Source: a virus. From it: a DNA stretch of 38,841 bases. The stretch is from the IMG/VR virus record IMGVR_UViG_3300010885_007370, positions 1 through 38,841 of that record; one strand, 5' to 3'. The position numbers and the translations under genes were made by a program. Below the pieces are notes generated by a model that was not told the origin of the DNA, did not search any database, and saw only the letters and a list, made by a program, of their open reading frames with translations. This document shows positions 15,605 through 23,920 of the stretch, one piece after another. Positions within the stretch are counted from its first letter, which is position 1; every line of letters begins with the position of its first letter.

Positions 15605-17472
15605 TATCTTTGACCATCACTTCTTGCGCTAAACCTTTGCTTGCCAAGCCTCCACCAAACACCAGCCTGACCAGAGCTTTCAACCCGGAATACAAAGTGA
15701 CGACCGCGTATTCTTACGGGAAGATATTGAGTAAATTGCTCTACCGTTATGCTAGTGACCTTGGTCACTGGAAGGGCATCGGAATTAAAATAAGGCCCGC
15801 CGGGATAATCCTTTGGCGTTACGGTATATACCACACTGGGATATTGAGTTGTGGATTCGGAGAATGTTATGTCTGGAATAATGCGGCTAACAAATATAAA
15901 CTTATCCCCATCCTCAAGCTCAATTGGCCCGCTTTCTATATAGGCATCTATTGGTGATGGCGGGCTTGTTGATCCATCATCCAGTCCGGTCTCGTGGTAA
16001 TACAAATACCCATCAGTGGAATATGCAGTTGGATAAGTTTCCGTTCCATTATCCGCCCAAGCTGTTCGGTTCAAAGTTCCGGTGAACCAAACATCATCCA
16101 CATAATTATAGACAACATAGCTATCATTTTCAGTTGCCATGTTAGACGGATAGAAGAACCACACTTCCCGATATAGGGAATTGGTTGATGCATAAACCTT
16201 GTATGATTGATCTAGGTTAATATTGCCAAATACCTTTTCCCGCACTGAGCATGGCATTGTCTTAAGCGTACCATCGTAGAGATAGAAATTTTCCCTACCC
16301 ATCCACATGGCAAAGTTACCAAATGTTGTTGCGGCATTTGGGCTGATAATATCAATATTTGGACTCAGCACATTTTGGCCATACCCAAGATCGCCGCCCA
16401 CATAAAGAAGGGCGTGAAGGGATGATTCAGTCCAAACTAGAATTTGTCCCGTGGCAATCTTGGCGCAAAATATTTCGCTTCCTAGGGATAGCCTTAGCGA
16501 CCCGGCGGCATTTGTGATTGATCCTGTCCAATTGGTTGCAGATTCAAAATCTGACCAGCGGATAAGTAATGGGTCTTGGGTAGCCGAGCCAAGAGGATTC
16601 GCGCCGAAAGCGAACACCTGCCGCGACTGCGGGCCAATAAGTACCCAGTTTGCAACTGTTGGAGCATTAGATGCACCAGAGATAGAAGACAACGCAACCC
16701 CACGCCCATCAGCGCGATAGGCATTTGTGTTGCTCCAATAATAGATATTGCCCTGACGTTGGCAGAAGATTAAATCTTCACCAAAGTTATCCGATGACCA
16801 CATTCTAATTTGTGGCCCTAAAGTTGTGGTTGATGCAGGACCGCCATATGGCCCATCACCATATGAGCCAGCACCATAACCTGCGCTTGTTACCCGTGTG
16901 GCAAGGCCTACTGGATTCTCATATGCCGCTACTACTGCCGATCCGCCACCGGAGGCATTAGACGTAGCGGTGGTTGGAATTACAATTGAATAACTATTGG
17001 CATTTATATAAGTGATCTGCCAGTTACCATTGAGCGTTGTTCCCGTCACACCACCAAACACTGTGGCCGTAACACCGGAGAATGTTACATAGTCCCCAGT
17101 CTGCGCGCCATGGCTAACGGCAGTAACTGTAATAACATTTGTTCCAACGGCGGTTGCAAATGGATTGGTTCCAAGGGTTACTGTAACCCGAATTGGAGTC
17201 ACATCTGCTGGCGTACCACCATTAGACATTACATAATTTTTAATATTTGTATTGATTCCAGATTGCCGATTGCCCGCAACTGTAGTCCAGCTATGGAGAT
17301 TTCTGGCCAAACCAAGCATGGCAACTGGAGAATACTTTACCCATCCTTTAATTTTTTCTGGAAATAAAGAGCGAAACCTTACCTTGTCACCAGTGTACCA
17401 CCGCCCCTTGGCTGCATAGTTAGTGCCGTCATTCACCATTCCGGGCGGAGGATTGAACGATGAATATGTCAT
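15604..17472 (-). CDS. P22 gp10-like tail/DNA-stabilisation protein (622 aa) with an inserted beta domain
   Basis: The C-terminal two-thirds has beta-propeller-like repeats and the signature LLIRWSDFESATNW...AGSLRLSLGSEI. This is familiar from P22 gp10 and related stabilisation proteins that plug the tail after packaging. Late segments such as FYLYDGTLKTMPC and VWFFYPS fit the same family. Residues around 105-175 (ITVTAVSHGAQTGDYVTFSG, LNGNWQITYINANSYSI) form a small FCCH-like beta domain seen in other phage tail proteins, apparently inserted near the N-terminus. The start overlaps the Rz stop as TAATG. It probably works with the gp4-like connectors encoded further upstream. Family assignment is from recognition; the insertion boundaries are approximate. 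Confidence 0.8.
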   Translation of the reverse strand: MTYSSFNPPPGMVNDGTNYAAKGRWYTGDKVRFRSLFPEKIKGWVKYSPVAMLGLARNLHSWTTVAGNRQSGINTNIKNYVMSNGGTPADVTPIRVTVTLGTNPFATAVGTNVITVTAVSHGAQTGDYVTFSGVTATVFGGVTGTTLNGNWQITYINANSYSIVIPTTATSNASGGGSAVVAAYENPVGLATRVTSAGYGAGSYGDGPYGGPASTTTLGPQIRMWSSDNFGEDLIFCQRQGNIYYWSNTNAYRADGRGVALSSISGASNAPTVANWVLIGPQSRQVFAFGANPLGSATQDPLLIRWSDFESATNWTGSITNAAGSLRLSLGSEIFCAKIATGQILVWTESSLHALLYVGGDLGYGQNVLSPNIDIISPNAATTFGNFAMWMGRENFYLYDGTLKTMPCSVREKVFGNINLDQSYKVYASTNSLYREVWFFYPSNMATENDSYVVYNYVDDVWFTGTLNRTAWADNGTETYPTAYSTDGYLYYHETGLDDGSTSPPSPIDAYIESGPIELEDGDKFIFVSRIIPDITFSESTTQYPSVVYTVTPKDYPGGPYFNSDALPVTKVTSITVEQFTQYLPVRIRGRHFVFRVESSGQAGVWWRLGKQRFSARSDGQR

Positions 17473-17948
17473 TACTTTATTGCACCCTGCTCTTTAACCC
17501 AGATTTGTAGGTCTTCTAATTGTTTGGCGTTGGCTTGGCAGGAGGAGTAGTTGCCAATGATTGTGGTGATTGCTTGATCGGGCTTAACGTCTGAGGTGCT
17601 AGCATCAGGCTCGGGGGCGGGGATGGAAAGGTCGGACAAGACTGAATAGTCGTGCAACTGCACAAAGCCAGCAGGAAGATAGGCACTAGTATCTTTAATG
17701 TAGATCGGAACATCTTTGATTATTTCCTGATAATGATTTCTAATGATTGTTTTTTGATTTATGTCTGACGCTTCAATTTTATCATTAATGCTTTGTTGTT
17801 TTTTTGTAATTTCAATATTATGCTTAAGTGCTTTGACTTCAGCATTATGCATTAAAATATTATGAACACGCCAAGAACTAATAGTTCCAGCAAGAAGGCC
17901 AAGAATGAAAGCCGCAATTGCCACATAAGTGGTAAATCTTATTGACAC
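17472..17948 (-). CDS. Rz: Inner-membrane spanin (Rz-like, 158 aa)
   Basis: A single N-terminal hydrophobic segment (about residues 7-23) is followed by a charged helical, probably coiled-coil region (about 36-65) and a periplasmic tail. This is the architecture of i-spanins, which link to an outer-membrane lipoprotein and fuse the two membranes in the last step of lysis. The gene overlaps the endolysin stop by 10 bases. It contains a complete Rz1-like lipoprotein frame in a different reading frame, the classic lambda arrangement. Sequence identity to known Rz cannot be judged because spanins diverge strongly, but the nested partner makes the call robust. Confidence 0.85.
   Translation of the reverse strand: MSIRFTTYVAIAAFILGLLAGTISSWRVHNILMHNAEVKALKHNIEITKKQQSINDKIEASDINQKTIIRNHYQEIIKDVPIYIKDTSAYLPAGFVQLHDYSVLSDLSIPAPEPDASTSDVKPDQAITTIIGNYSSCQANAKQLEDLQIWVKEQGAIK
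17516..17713 (-). CDS. Rz1: Outer-membrane spanin lipoprotein (Rz1-like, 65 aa), nested inside Rz
   Basis: ATG 17713 follows AGGAAA at normal spacing. Residues 1-17 form a signal sequence (basic start, then a hydrophobic core) leading to cysteines at 18 and 20, a lipobox-like site (LLALC or LCSC). Both candidate sites deviate from the consensus at one position. The mature part is short and Pro/Ser-rich (CPTFPSPPPSLMLAP), typical of o-spanins. The frame lies wholly within the Rz gene in another frame. Together they would bridge the periplasm and fuse the membranes, which requires a Gram-negative envelope. Confidence 0.85.
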   Translation of the reverse strand: MFRSTLKILVPIFLLALCSCTTIQSCPTFPSPPPSLMLAPQTLSPIKQSPQSLATTPPAKPTPNN

Positions 17949-18565
17949 CAGATTTGCTCACACTTAACTAACCAAGCACGGCGACCATCAATCCCCTCAA
18001 GGGCTGGATTAATTCTAGCCGTCACGGCTTCAAGGTCATCTTCATCAGCAAAGTGATTACAGGCATGAAAGTCCCAGTACTTAGCTGCTGCCTTGGCTGC
18101 AATGATTGGGTCTTCTAGCATTTCAGGATGATGCTCTAGGTCCATGCCAATCTGGCGGCCAATTGTTTTATAATTATAGCGGCCAGTAATTTGCAGAAAC
18201 CCACGGCCTCTAAATTTATATCCATCGCCAGATGCCTCATCACCATTTCCAATCTTTCCCGCATAGACACGATTTCCAATCGCCACCGGCCCAGCGGCAA
18301 TTAATGCCCTAGCATCTGGAACATTGTGGATGCGGCTTGGAAAAGTATTGAGTAGATGAACTGCATCTTTATAGAAGAGAACTTCAGTTAGGTGCAGGAA
18401 TCCCCAAGTCTCTTGAGCGCATTGCGCTACGAAATGAGCAAGCCTCTTTGGTGTATTAATTTTCCCATCTTCCAAGCAGCTAGCTATAGCTTTTGCAACT
18501 ACATCAGCCTTTTCTGGCTTTATGTATGGGGATAGAATTTTAATTTGTACGCCGTTAATTTCCAT
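17939..18565 (-). CDS. Endolysin, GH19 (chitinase-like) family (208 aa)
   Basis: Residues 42-66 (LAHFVAQCAQETWGFLHLTE) carry the paired glutamates E52 and E61 expected for GH19 muramidase/chitinase-like endolysins. YKFRGRGFLQITGRYNY (117-133) is the conserved substrate-cleft segment of the family. There is no signal peptide or transmembrane segment, so release would need a holin. The start is preceded by AATAGGTAGAT. Almost the same leader (TTAATAGGTAG) precedes the giant gene. The stop overlaps Rz. No holin is adjacent; the candidates lie about 6 kb upstream in the same operon. Confidence 0.9.
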   Translation of the reverse strand: MEINGVQIKILSPYIKPEKADVVAKAIASCLEDGKINTPKRLAHFVAQCAQETWGFLHLTEVLFYKDAVHLLNTFPSRIHNVPDARALIAAGPVAIGNRVYAGKIGNGDEASGDGYKFRGRGFLQITGRYNYKTIGRQIGMDLEHHPEMLEDPIIAAKAAAKYWDFHACNHFADEDDLEAVTARINPALEGIDGRRAWLVKCEQIWCQ

Positions 18566-18577
18566 TTTATCTACCTA

Positions 18578-19567
18578 TTAAAACATCATAAACATGCTGC
18601 TGGGGGCCTTGACTGTGTAGGTGATAATTACCGCGCCTTGAGCGCCAGCACCACCAGTCCTATTGGTGCTGCTACTGCCTATCCCGCCACCGCCGCCGCC
18701 ATAAATGCCACCAGATGCACCATTAGCACTAGGCACAGAGCCAGCGTATGAATAACCAGAGCCACCCGCCCCACCGCCAGAACCTGCCGTGCCGCCAGCC
18801 GTGATGGTATATTCCGTACCAGCTCCCCCAGCACCGCCAATTACACCAGCCGTACCGCCAACAGTACCGGAGCCACCGCCGCCGCCGCCCGCGCCATTTG
18901 TTCCAGCCGTTCCGGCAACAGGTGATGCACCATCATTGGCTCCACCTGCCCCACCTGCGCCGCCAGAATAGCTAAGCCCACCAGCCCCCGGCCCGCCAGC
19001 ACCACTTGCTCCAGCCCCACCAGTACCACCACCACCGCCCGCGCCAGTACTGCTTAAAAATGTAGAGTAGCCACCAGCACCGCCAACACCTAGGCTTGAT
19101 CCAGCCGATCCACCACCCCCACCGGGATTGGTATCACCACCACCGCCAGCGCCACCACTATTTTTTGTTGTTCCAAAACCACTTGCAGCAGCCCCACCAG
19201 CGCCCCCAGCAGTAGCCGCACCACCGCCGCCACCCTTAGCAAGAACTCCGGTAGCATTAGATGTTGGGGCTGTGTTGCTGGAAGTTGTTCCATTCCAATT
19301 TAGCCAAGTATCACTGCCTGTGGACCCAGAGGACGATGGCCCGCCAGTAGTAATGGCTGCAACACTTACAAAGACAGAGGCCCCAGCAGGGAATGTTAGG
19401 GAGCTAGAGGAATAGCCACCGCCCCCACCACCGCCACTTGGGCTTGATCCACCAGCTCCAGCACCGCCAGCGCCAATGCACCTAACAGTTGCCCCGATGG
19501 ATGGATCAATATCCGCTGGAACAGTCCATGTAGAAGAGGACGTTATGAGTACGGTTTTAGTGGCCAT
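18578..19567 (-). CDS. Glycine-rich adhesin/tail-fibre protein (329 aa)
   Basis: Residues 1-30 form a beta-like N-terminal cap (VLITSSSTWTVPADIDPSIG). About 270 residues of dense glycine-rich repeats follow (runs such as GGAGGAG and GGGGGGG), then an end of GAQGAVIITYTV. Gly-rich domains of this kind form polyglycine-II-like sandwiches in phage adhesins such as S16 gp38, with receptor-contacting loops between the Gly blocks. The exact fold here is inferred. It lies between a fibre gene set and the endolysin. Its ATG overlaps the previous stop as TAATG. Receptor binding is a reasonable but unproved role. Confidence 0.75.
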   Translation of the reverse strand: MATKTVLITSSSTWTVPADIDPSIGATVRCIGAGGAGAGGSSPSGGGGGGGYSSSSLTFPAGASVFVSVAAITTGGPSSSGSTGSDTWLNWNGTTSSNTAPTSNATGVLAKGGGGGAATAGGAGGAAASGFGTTKNSGGAGGGGDTNPGGGGGSAGSSLGVGGAGGYSTFLSSTGAGGGGGTGGAGASGAGGPGAGGLSYSGGAGGAGGANDGASPVAGTAGTNGAGGGGGGSGTVGGTAGVIGGAGGAGTEYTITAGGTAGSGGGAGGSGYSYAGSVPSANGASGGIYGGGGGGIGSSSTNRTGGAGAQGAVIITYTVKAPSSMFMMF

Positions 19568-19764
19568 TAGATAGCCTCACTCACCGTTGGAATAAATGAT
19601 TGACCATCCCAATGCCACCCAAGTTGACATTCCTGACCAGCCATTACCTCAACTAATTCACACTCTTCAGGTGCTGGGTAAGAAGAGTCTGCAATAATTA
19701 TGCTAATAATTAATCCATCAGACAGTCTGCAAACTGCACATATTCTGTCAACAAAATCAGCCAT
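19567..19764 (-). CDS. Small tail-associated protein (65 aa)
   Basis: The short acidic protein ends in CQLGWHWDGQSFIPT, a Gly-Trp-x-(Y/W)-(D/N)-G pattern found in small proteins encoded beside phage tail fibres. Four cysteines are present (8, 11, 35 and 46 approximately), but they do not form an obvious zinc site. It lies one base past the stop of the large fibre gene and overlaps the glycine-rich gene as TAATG, so it is firmly embedded in the fibre operon. It may be a fibre chaperone or a minor tail component; the sequence alone does not decide. Confidence 0.6.
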   Translation of the reverse strand: MADFVDRICAVCRLSDGLIISIIIADSSYPAPEECELVEVMAGQECQLGWHWDGQSFIPTVSEAI

Positions 19765-19765
19765 G

Positions 19766-21145
19766 TTATGCCTCTTGCGTTACAGCAACAACGTCCCAGA
19801 AGGAATCGGCAGCATTATAAATGCAACCTACATAGATAAGTTTACTAATTACTGTAGTAGTTGGCAGTGTTGTACCAACAATCCGATAGCCACCAGAAGA
19901 GGTAGTCCAAGTTAATGCCCTAGCCGTACCATTGTCTTTAATTCTGATCATGAGCTTTTGACCATTAACTGGCGTTCCACTTGGAACTGCAAAGTTTGTG
20001 CCAACTGCCAAGGCCGTTACATTATATTGATCAGATGCATCCGCAGTTGGAGTAATAGTAGCTGCTGATGCAACCGTACCAATGCGTGGATTAATGCGTG
20101 TTGAGCTGATATTTGTATTGGCGACAAGGGTGGTGAATGTACCTGCTGCCGCAGCCGTGCCGCCAATAGCGGGTGGTGACGCCAGATAGGTGCTGAACCC
20201 TGCGCCGCTCACTGTGCTAGAAGCTGATAGGGTTGTAAACGCACCAGTATTTGGCGTGGTGGCCCCAACCGATCCATTCACAGCACCAGTCACAGCGCCA
20301 GTCACAGCACCAGTTAGAGCGCCAACAAAGCCAGTGCTTGCCGATACGTTACCCGTGACTTCAAGTTTATATGTGCCAGATGGGGTATTGCCAATTCCAA
20401 CATTTCCGCTTGAGTCAATCCTCATCCGCTCAACATTGTTTGTGAGGAATGTGGTGGGCAGTGATGCTGAGAAATTATTAAACTGCCAAGCAGTTGTGTC
20501 AAACATGATCCGGCCAACCTCTGTACCGGAGCTATTATAAATAGTATATCCACCGCCGGACGTACCGCCCTGAACAGTTACAAATTTATAATTAGTGGCC
20601 GCTGCTGGAGTGGCTGTGCCGAACCCAACATTACCTCCGGCATCCTTGTAGATTTGGTTTGTACCAATTGTGATCACGCCCGTACCACCAGTCAGCGTAC
20701 CAGTGTACGTCAGATTGGTTAGCGTGAGGGACGAGAAGCTGTTGGTGGACTCGTAGAAGTTTGTACCATCGGACCACACTGTAATTGTGTTCCCGTTAGG
20801 AATGGTAATGCCAGTGCTTCCGCCAGCAGTAGTTTTAATCGTAATGCCAAATCCACCAGTTGTGGAATTTTTAATTACATAAACCTTACTAACCGCTGGG
20901 GCAAAAATGTTTCTTGCCGCAGATAATGTCCCCGTGAAGGTTAAAATGGCATTACGAGATTGATCAGATGCGCCATTAACGCTGGTAAGCGTATAGTCTG
21001 CATCGGACATAGTAATGCTAGTATAGCCAGCAACACCCTGATCGGTCAGTGCAATAACAGATGTATTAAGAACACTACCCCAAGTATTTGTATAAGAGCC
21101 AGTGTCAGCCTGAATTAATCTAAGGCTGTTTGTATAAGTAACCAT
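19766..21145 (-). CDS. Tail fibre protein (459 aa)
   Basis: The whole protein is Thr/Ser/Gly/Asn-rich and beta-predicted. The N-terminal RLIQADTGSYTNTWGSVLN is a recurrent phage-fibre opening. In the middle are fibre segments of the kind GNVGFGTATPAA and ERMRIDSSGNVGIGNTPSG, which occur in collagen-like and trimeric fibre proteins. A short repeat (GALTGAVTGAVTGAVNGSVG, around residues 282-301) precedes the C-terminal third. There is no enzymatic motif. The start overlaps the previous stop as TAATG. It probably forms a trimeric side or tail fibre recognising the host surface. Confidence 0.8.
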   Translation of the reverse strand: MVTYTNSLRLIQADTGSYTNTWGSVLNTSVIALTDQGVAGYTSITMSDADYTLTSVNGASDQSRNAILTFTGTLSAARNIFAPAVSKVYVIKNSTTGGFGITIKTTAGGSTGITIPNGNTITVWSDGTNFYESTNSFSSLTLTNLTYTGTLTGGTGVITIGTNQIYKDAGGNVGFGTATPAAATNYKFVTVQGGTSGGGYTIYNSSGTEVGRIMFDTTAWQFNNFSASLPTTFLTNNVERMRIDSSGNVGIGNTPSGTYKLEVTGNVSASTGFVGALTGAVTGAVTGAVNGSVGATTPNTGAFTTLSASSTVSGAGFSTYLASPPAIGGTAAAAGTFTTLVANTNISSTRINPRIGTVASAATITPTADASDQYNVTALAVGTNFAVPSGTPVNGQKLMIRIKDNGTARALTWTTSSGGYRIVGTTLPTTTVISKLIYVGCIYNAADSFWDVVAVTQEA

Positions 21146-21573
21146 TAAGCGAGCCTTATAATTGCATTGTTGATTGGGTCATACGGATACTGGAGGGTGA
21201 ACACTCCGCTGCTATTTGGATACCGTGTAGTACCAAAGTTAAGCACCGCAATTGATTTATTAGATTTGGAAGAGTTATAAATTAATGCGCCATCAATACC
21301 GGGCAAGAGCGGAAGCACCCAGACCGGAGCGGTCCATACCACATAGCCAACCCCATCAGAACCAAGCACCGTGACACCAGTTAGGCTGATGCCACCAGAT
21401 GTATATCCCGTGGATGATATCTCACCCGTAGATGTGTATGCGGTTGTTTGTGGCGTTATGGTTGCAGAAGATGCGCTATACAAAGCTATCTTAATTGTAT
21501 CCGTGCCAAATGCATGGGTTCCGGATAGAAGCTCTGTACGGAATGAGTCGCAAGTACCTTGAATGATGGCCAT
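21145..21573 (-). CDS. Phage virion structural protein (142 aa)
   Basis: The small beta-rich protein begins GTCDSFRTELLSGTHAF and continues IKIALYSASSATITPQTTAY, then EISSTGYTSGG. I recognise this as a common phage tail or virion protein pattern (F..ELL.G.H.F..D..KIALY). No function is established. It lies between the adaptor-like gene and the large fibre gene, with a 3-base gap on one side and a TAATG overlap on the other. It is probably a minor tail or neck component. Confidence 0.65.
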   Translation of the reverse strand: MAIIQGTCDSFRTELLSGTHAFGTDTIKIALYSASSATITPQTTAYTSTGEISSTGYTSGGISLTGVTVLGSDGVGYVVWTAPVWVLPLLPGIDGALIYNSSKSNKSIAVLNFGTTRYPNSSGVFTLQYPYDPINNAIIRLA

Positions 21574-21576
21574 TTA

Positions 21577-22227
21577 TTATGGTGTACCTTGAGGAAGATT
21601 GCGCGGTGGTGGAGTGCGGTAGGAATCGGAGCGATCCGCCGCCTCACCAAGCTCCTTGGCCGTCTTGAGGGATTCATCATAAAGCATCTTGTAGTGGGCA
21701 AGCAGTTCCTGATCACCCTTCATGTACAAATATGCCTGAACCAGCGTTCCGTAGAGTAATGGATTTTGAGCATTATCGCCAAGCCAAGTGCCGGTAGCGC
21801 CCGCATCAACAATAGATGTTGGAACACTTACATACTGATAGGACATTGTGTATGCCTTGTCAGGAGTTGGTCCAATAACTATAGTATATGCATCACGAAG
21901 GTTATAATGCTGTGGTATTGCTCTGTATGAAGGATTGCTCCATACTTGATAAATATAATCAACTTCTTTATTGAGAAGAATATTATATTTTCCATCATCT
22001 CCAAATACATTAACATATTCAAAGTTTAAAAAATCGCTTGGCATTGTTACTGTGTTTACGCCAGCGACAAGCGTAGCCGATCCCACCCTCGATTGAAGGG
22101 GGAAGTTTGCCTTACGGTAAATATCCTCCTCCGCCAATCTGACGAAGAAGGGAATATTTGCAAGGAAGCTTGCCTCAGTATATTCAGTAAAATCCTGAAC
22201 GGCCTGATAGAGATCGGTGTAAAGCAT
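21577..22227 (-). CDS. Head-tail connector/adaptor, T7 gp11-like (216 aa)
   Basis: It starts MLYTDLYQAVQDFTEYTE and has FFVRLAEEDIYRKANF near residue 27. A later AYLYMKGDQELLAHYKMLYDE segment has the helical C-terminal pattern of phage adaptor or tail-tubular-A-like proteins. The middle is beta-rich with a TYTM.Y type strand. These proteins assemble as a ring under the portal. Together with the 226-aa gp4/gp11-like gene it may build the neck. A weak AAGG precedes the ATG; the region upstream contains TAAGGCCTTA. Family-level call, moderate certainty. Confidence 0.65.
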   Translation of the reverse strand: MLYTDLYQAVQDFTEYTEASFLANIPFFVRLAEEDIYRKANFPLQSRVGSATLVAGVNTVTMPSDFLNFEYVNVFGDDGKYNILLNKEVDYIYQVWSNPSYRAIPQHYNLRDAYTIVIGPTPDKAYTMSYQYVSVPTSIVDAGATGTWLGDNAQNPLLYGTLVQAYLYMKGDQELLAHYKMLYDESLKTAKELGEAADRSDSYRTPPPRNLPQGTP

Positions 22228-22247
22228 TGGTTTTAAACCTTAAGGCC

Positions 22248-22424
22248 TTAGATTACCTTGAAGTCATAGCCCTTGATAGCCTTGCCCGCACCGCGAGCCT
22301 TGCCCTTTTCCATTGGCGGAATGGAAACTGAACCACCGTCAGCATAGGCATTCATTTCTTTATTCTTCTTAACGCCGGGAAGACCGGGGACGCCGCCATT
22401 GGGGACGCTAGGTGCATTAGCCAT
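22248..22424 (-). CDS. Small conserved phage protein (58 aa) with YADGG motif
   Basis: This gene was found by reading the gap. ATG 22424 follows AAGGAG at about 8 bases and the frame ends with TAA at 22248-22250. The 58 residues open MANAPSVPNGGVPGLPGVKK, carry AYADGGSVSIPP in the middle and end GAGKAIKGYDFKVI. The basic, Gly-rich ending is familiar from very small virion-region phage proteins. The AYADGG unit matches motifs in the 687- and 487-aa proteins. Its Shine-Dalgarno overlaps the previous gene's stop. Possible decoration or assembly factor; function unknown. Confidence 0.7.
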   Translation of the reverse strand: MANAPSVPNGGVPGLPGVKKNKEMNAYADGGSVSIPPMEKGKARGAGKAIKGYDFKVI

Positions 22425-22436
22425 TTGTAGTTCTCC

Positions 22437-22781
22437 TTATTCTGGGACTCTGTAAGCAATGCTATTGCTCACGAATTTTGGACCTTCCACGGATTGTGGA
22501 TAGGCTATCATTGAGAGGCCGGGGCCTCCAATTGGGTTCCAACCAAAACCACCGCGACTAACTTCAAAGTTAATATCTGGGCGGGGTTCATAAATTGGAT
22601 TTGGGTCAGTCACTTTAATGCGACCAACAAGCAATTGTGGATTATCTAAGTCCCAGCAATCTGGGCAACATAGTACCTTGGTTGACTTTGCAGCTATTAC
22701 TTGGTATCGAAGTTCCCTTCTGTACCATTTTTGGCCACAAACATCACAGATACTTGGGTTGTCTCTAGTATTACCCCTCAT
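22437..22781 (-). CDS. Zinc-ribbon phage protein (114 aa)
   Basis: Residues 12-15 are CDVC and residues 39-42 are CPDC, the two CxxC knuckles of a zinc ribbon (spacing about 24). The 114-residue protein continues with a DNPQLLV segment and a long polar, Pro/Gly-rich tail. Similar small CxxC proteins with a CPDCW..(D/R)NPQ pattern occur in phage connector regions; their role is not established. The gene is flanked by small virion-region genes, and the next gene's Shine-Dalgarno overlaps its stop codon. Zinc binding is inferred from the motif. Confidence 0.7.
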   Translation of the reverse strand: MRGNTRDNPSICDVCGQKWYRRELRYQVIAAKSTKVLCCPDCWDLDNPQLLVGRIKVTDPNPIYEPRPDINFEVSRGGFGWNPIGGPGLSMIAYPQSVEGPKFVSNSIAYRVPE

Positions 22782-22796
22782 ATCATTACACCAACA

Positions 22797-23477
22797 TTAC
22801 CACATTCCAACGTCTGGTGTAAACAATACCGATCCACGGTCACGGTCTTCATCAGATGCATATTGCCAAGCCTCATCATACATGGACTTAAGCGCCATTG
22901 TACGATTCATATCTTGGTTCTTCTTGACGGCGATATGGTATGCAAGCCCAGCAACCAAAGCTGGGACAAAGCGGAATGGAATGTCTGGCGTATTGGTGGC
23001 CCCGCCAGCGTCCTGTAAGCGCCGTAGACGCCAGTACACAAATGTGTAGGCTTGGTCAGGCACTGGCCATAGATTGATCACAGGGGCATCCACAAGGCGC
23101 TGTACCCATATGTTAATCGGCCTACCAGAGGAGAGCTTGTTTGGAATCTGTGCCCAGTGACTCACGCTCACCTTTTCCACAAACAAATCGGTCTGACCGC
23201 CAGAGCCAGAAGGAAGGCGAATCTGATGCTCAATCGTATCAATGGTATCGGCTGGCAGGGTATATGTGGCAGTACCTGCAACAAGAGCAATTGTCTGCTG
23301 ATCAATAGACCATAGGTTTAAGCCCCTATTGGCCCACTCCATAATAAGAAAATTAAGAGAGCGAATAGCCGTGCGGAATTCATAGCCAGAGCGAATTTCA
23401 TACCCAGCACGTTCATAAGCTTCCTCAATTATCTCATTGATCTGTGGACTAACCGCAGTCGTGCCGGAGGTTGTCAT
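22797..23477 (-). CDS. Neck/tail accessory factor, P22 gp4- or T7 gp11-like (226 aa)
   Basis: The N-terminus has EIIEEAYERAGYE followed by RSLNFLIMEWANRGLNLW (residues 15-55), a helical signature typical of phage connector proteins. A beta-rich core (TYTLPADTIDTIEHQIRLP) and a YWRLRRLQ segment follow. Family members form a ring between portal and tail. The start overlaps the stop of the 59-aa gene as TAATG. With the 216-aa gene it likely provides both connector layers of a short-tailed phage. The exact family (P22 gp4 or T7 gp11) cannot be separated by eye. Confidence 0.75.
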   Translation of the reverse strand: MTTSGTTAVSPQINEIIEEAYERAGYEIRSGYEFRTAIRSLNFLIMEWANRGLNLWSIDQQTIALVAGTATYTLPADTIDTIEHQIRLPSGSGGQTDLFVEKVSVSHWAQIPNKLSSGRPINIWVQRLVDAPVINLWPVPDQAYTFVYWRLRRLQDAGGATNTPDIPFRFVPALVAGLAYHIAVKKNQDMNRTMALKSMYDEAWQYASDEDRDRGSVLFTPDVGMW

Positions 23478-23656
23478 TACTTCTTAAAGCCTCTTAGGGT
23501 TTTGGCCAGATTGGCTTGCTTACCCAATGTGCCCCCGGCCTTAGCGGCCTTATTCAATTTCTTAGCTGGAATTTTTTCTCCAGCAGGAACGCCTAGCGCC
23601 TTATGCAGAGCGCCCTTATTTTTGGTAGCTTCTGCAATCCAATTTTTTCCAGCCAT
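23477..23656 (-). CDS. Small basic conserved phage protein (59 aa)
   Basis: This gene was found by reading the gap. ATG 23656 directly follows the previous stop and sits 6 bases after GGAGG. The product opens AGKNWIAEATKNKGALHKAL and then GVPAGEKIPAKKL. This is a pattern I know from tiny basic phage proteins (NWI..A.KNKG.LH..LGVP.G.KIP..K). It is about 30 percent Lys/Arg by eye in its second half and has no cysteine. The stop overlaps the next start as TAATG. Its function is unknown; charge and place suggest a DNA- or capsid-associated role. Confidence 0.8.
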   Translation of the reverse strand: MAGKNWIAEATKNKGALHKALGVPAGEKIPAKKLNKAAKAGGTLGKQANLAKTLRGFKK

Positions 23657-23920
23657 TTATACCTCCGTTAAACCCAGTGAGTGATCCATGATGATTCGCT
23701 CCATAGCCTTCGCCATCCATAGCGCAGACCGAAGATCAACACTTGAGGAACCCCAAGCGATGCGACCATCCTTATTGACTCCAACAATCAAAAGCTCATC
23801 AAACAATTCTTGATCCTTAGAGAAACTTTCAAGAATTACTTTGATGTTTTCTTGTTCGTTTTCTGAATCGGCATCTGTAGAGTAAGTAGGCTCAGAACCG
23901 GGAAACTGAATGACACTCAT
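23657..23920 (-). CDS. Hypothetical protein (87 aa), acidic
   Basis: The acidic N-terminal half (DSENEQENIKVILESFSKDQ) is followed by LLIVGVNKDGRIAWGSSSVD and a helical RSALWMAKAMERIIMDHS end. The alternation of strand and helix suggests a small alpha/beta fold. I do not recognise the family. Both ends are tightly coupled: TAATG with the 41-aa gene before it, and direct abutment to the 59-aa gene after it. The gene is therefore very likely translated, but no role can be assigned. Confidence 0.7.
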   Translation of the reverse strand: MSVIQFPGSEPTYSTDADSENEQENIKVILESFSKDQELFDELLIVGVNKDGRIAWGSSSVDLRSALWMAKAMERIIMDHSLGLTEV

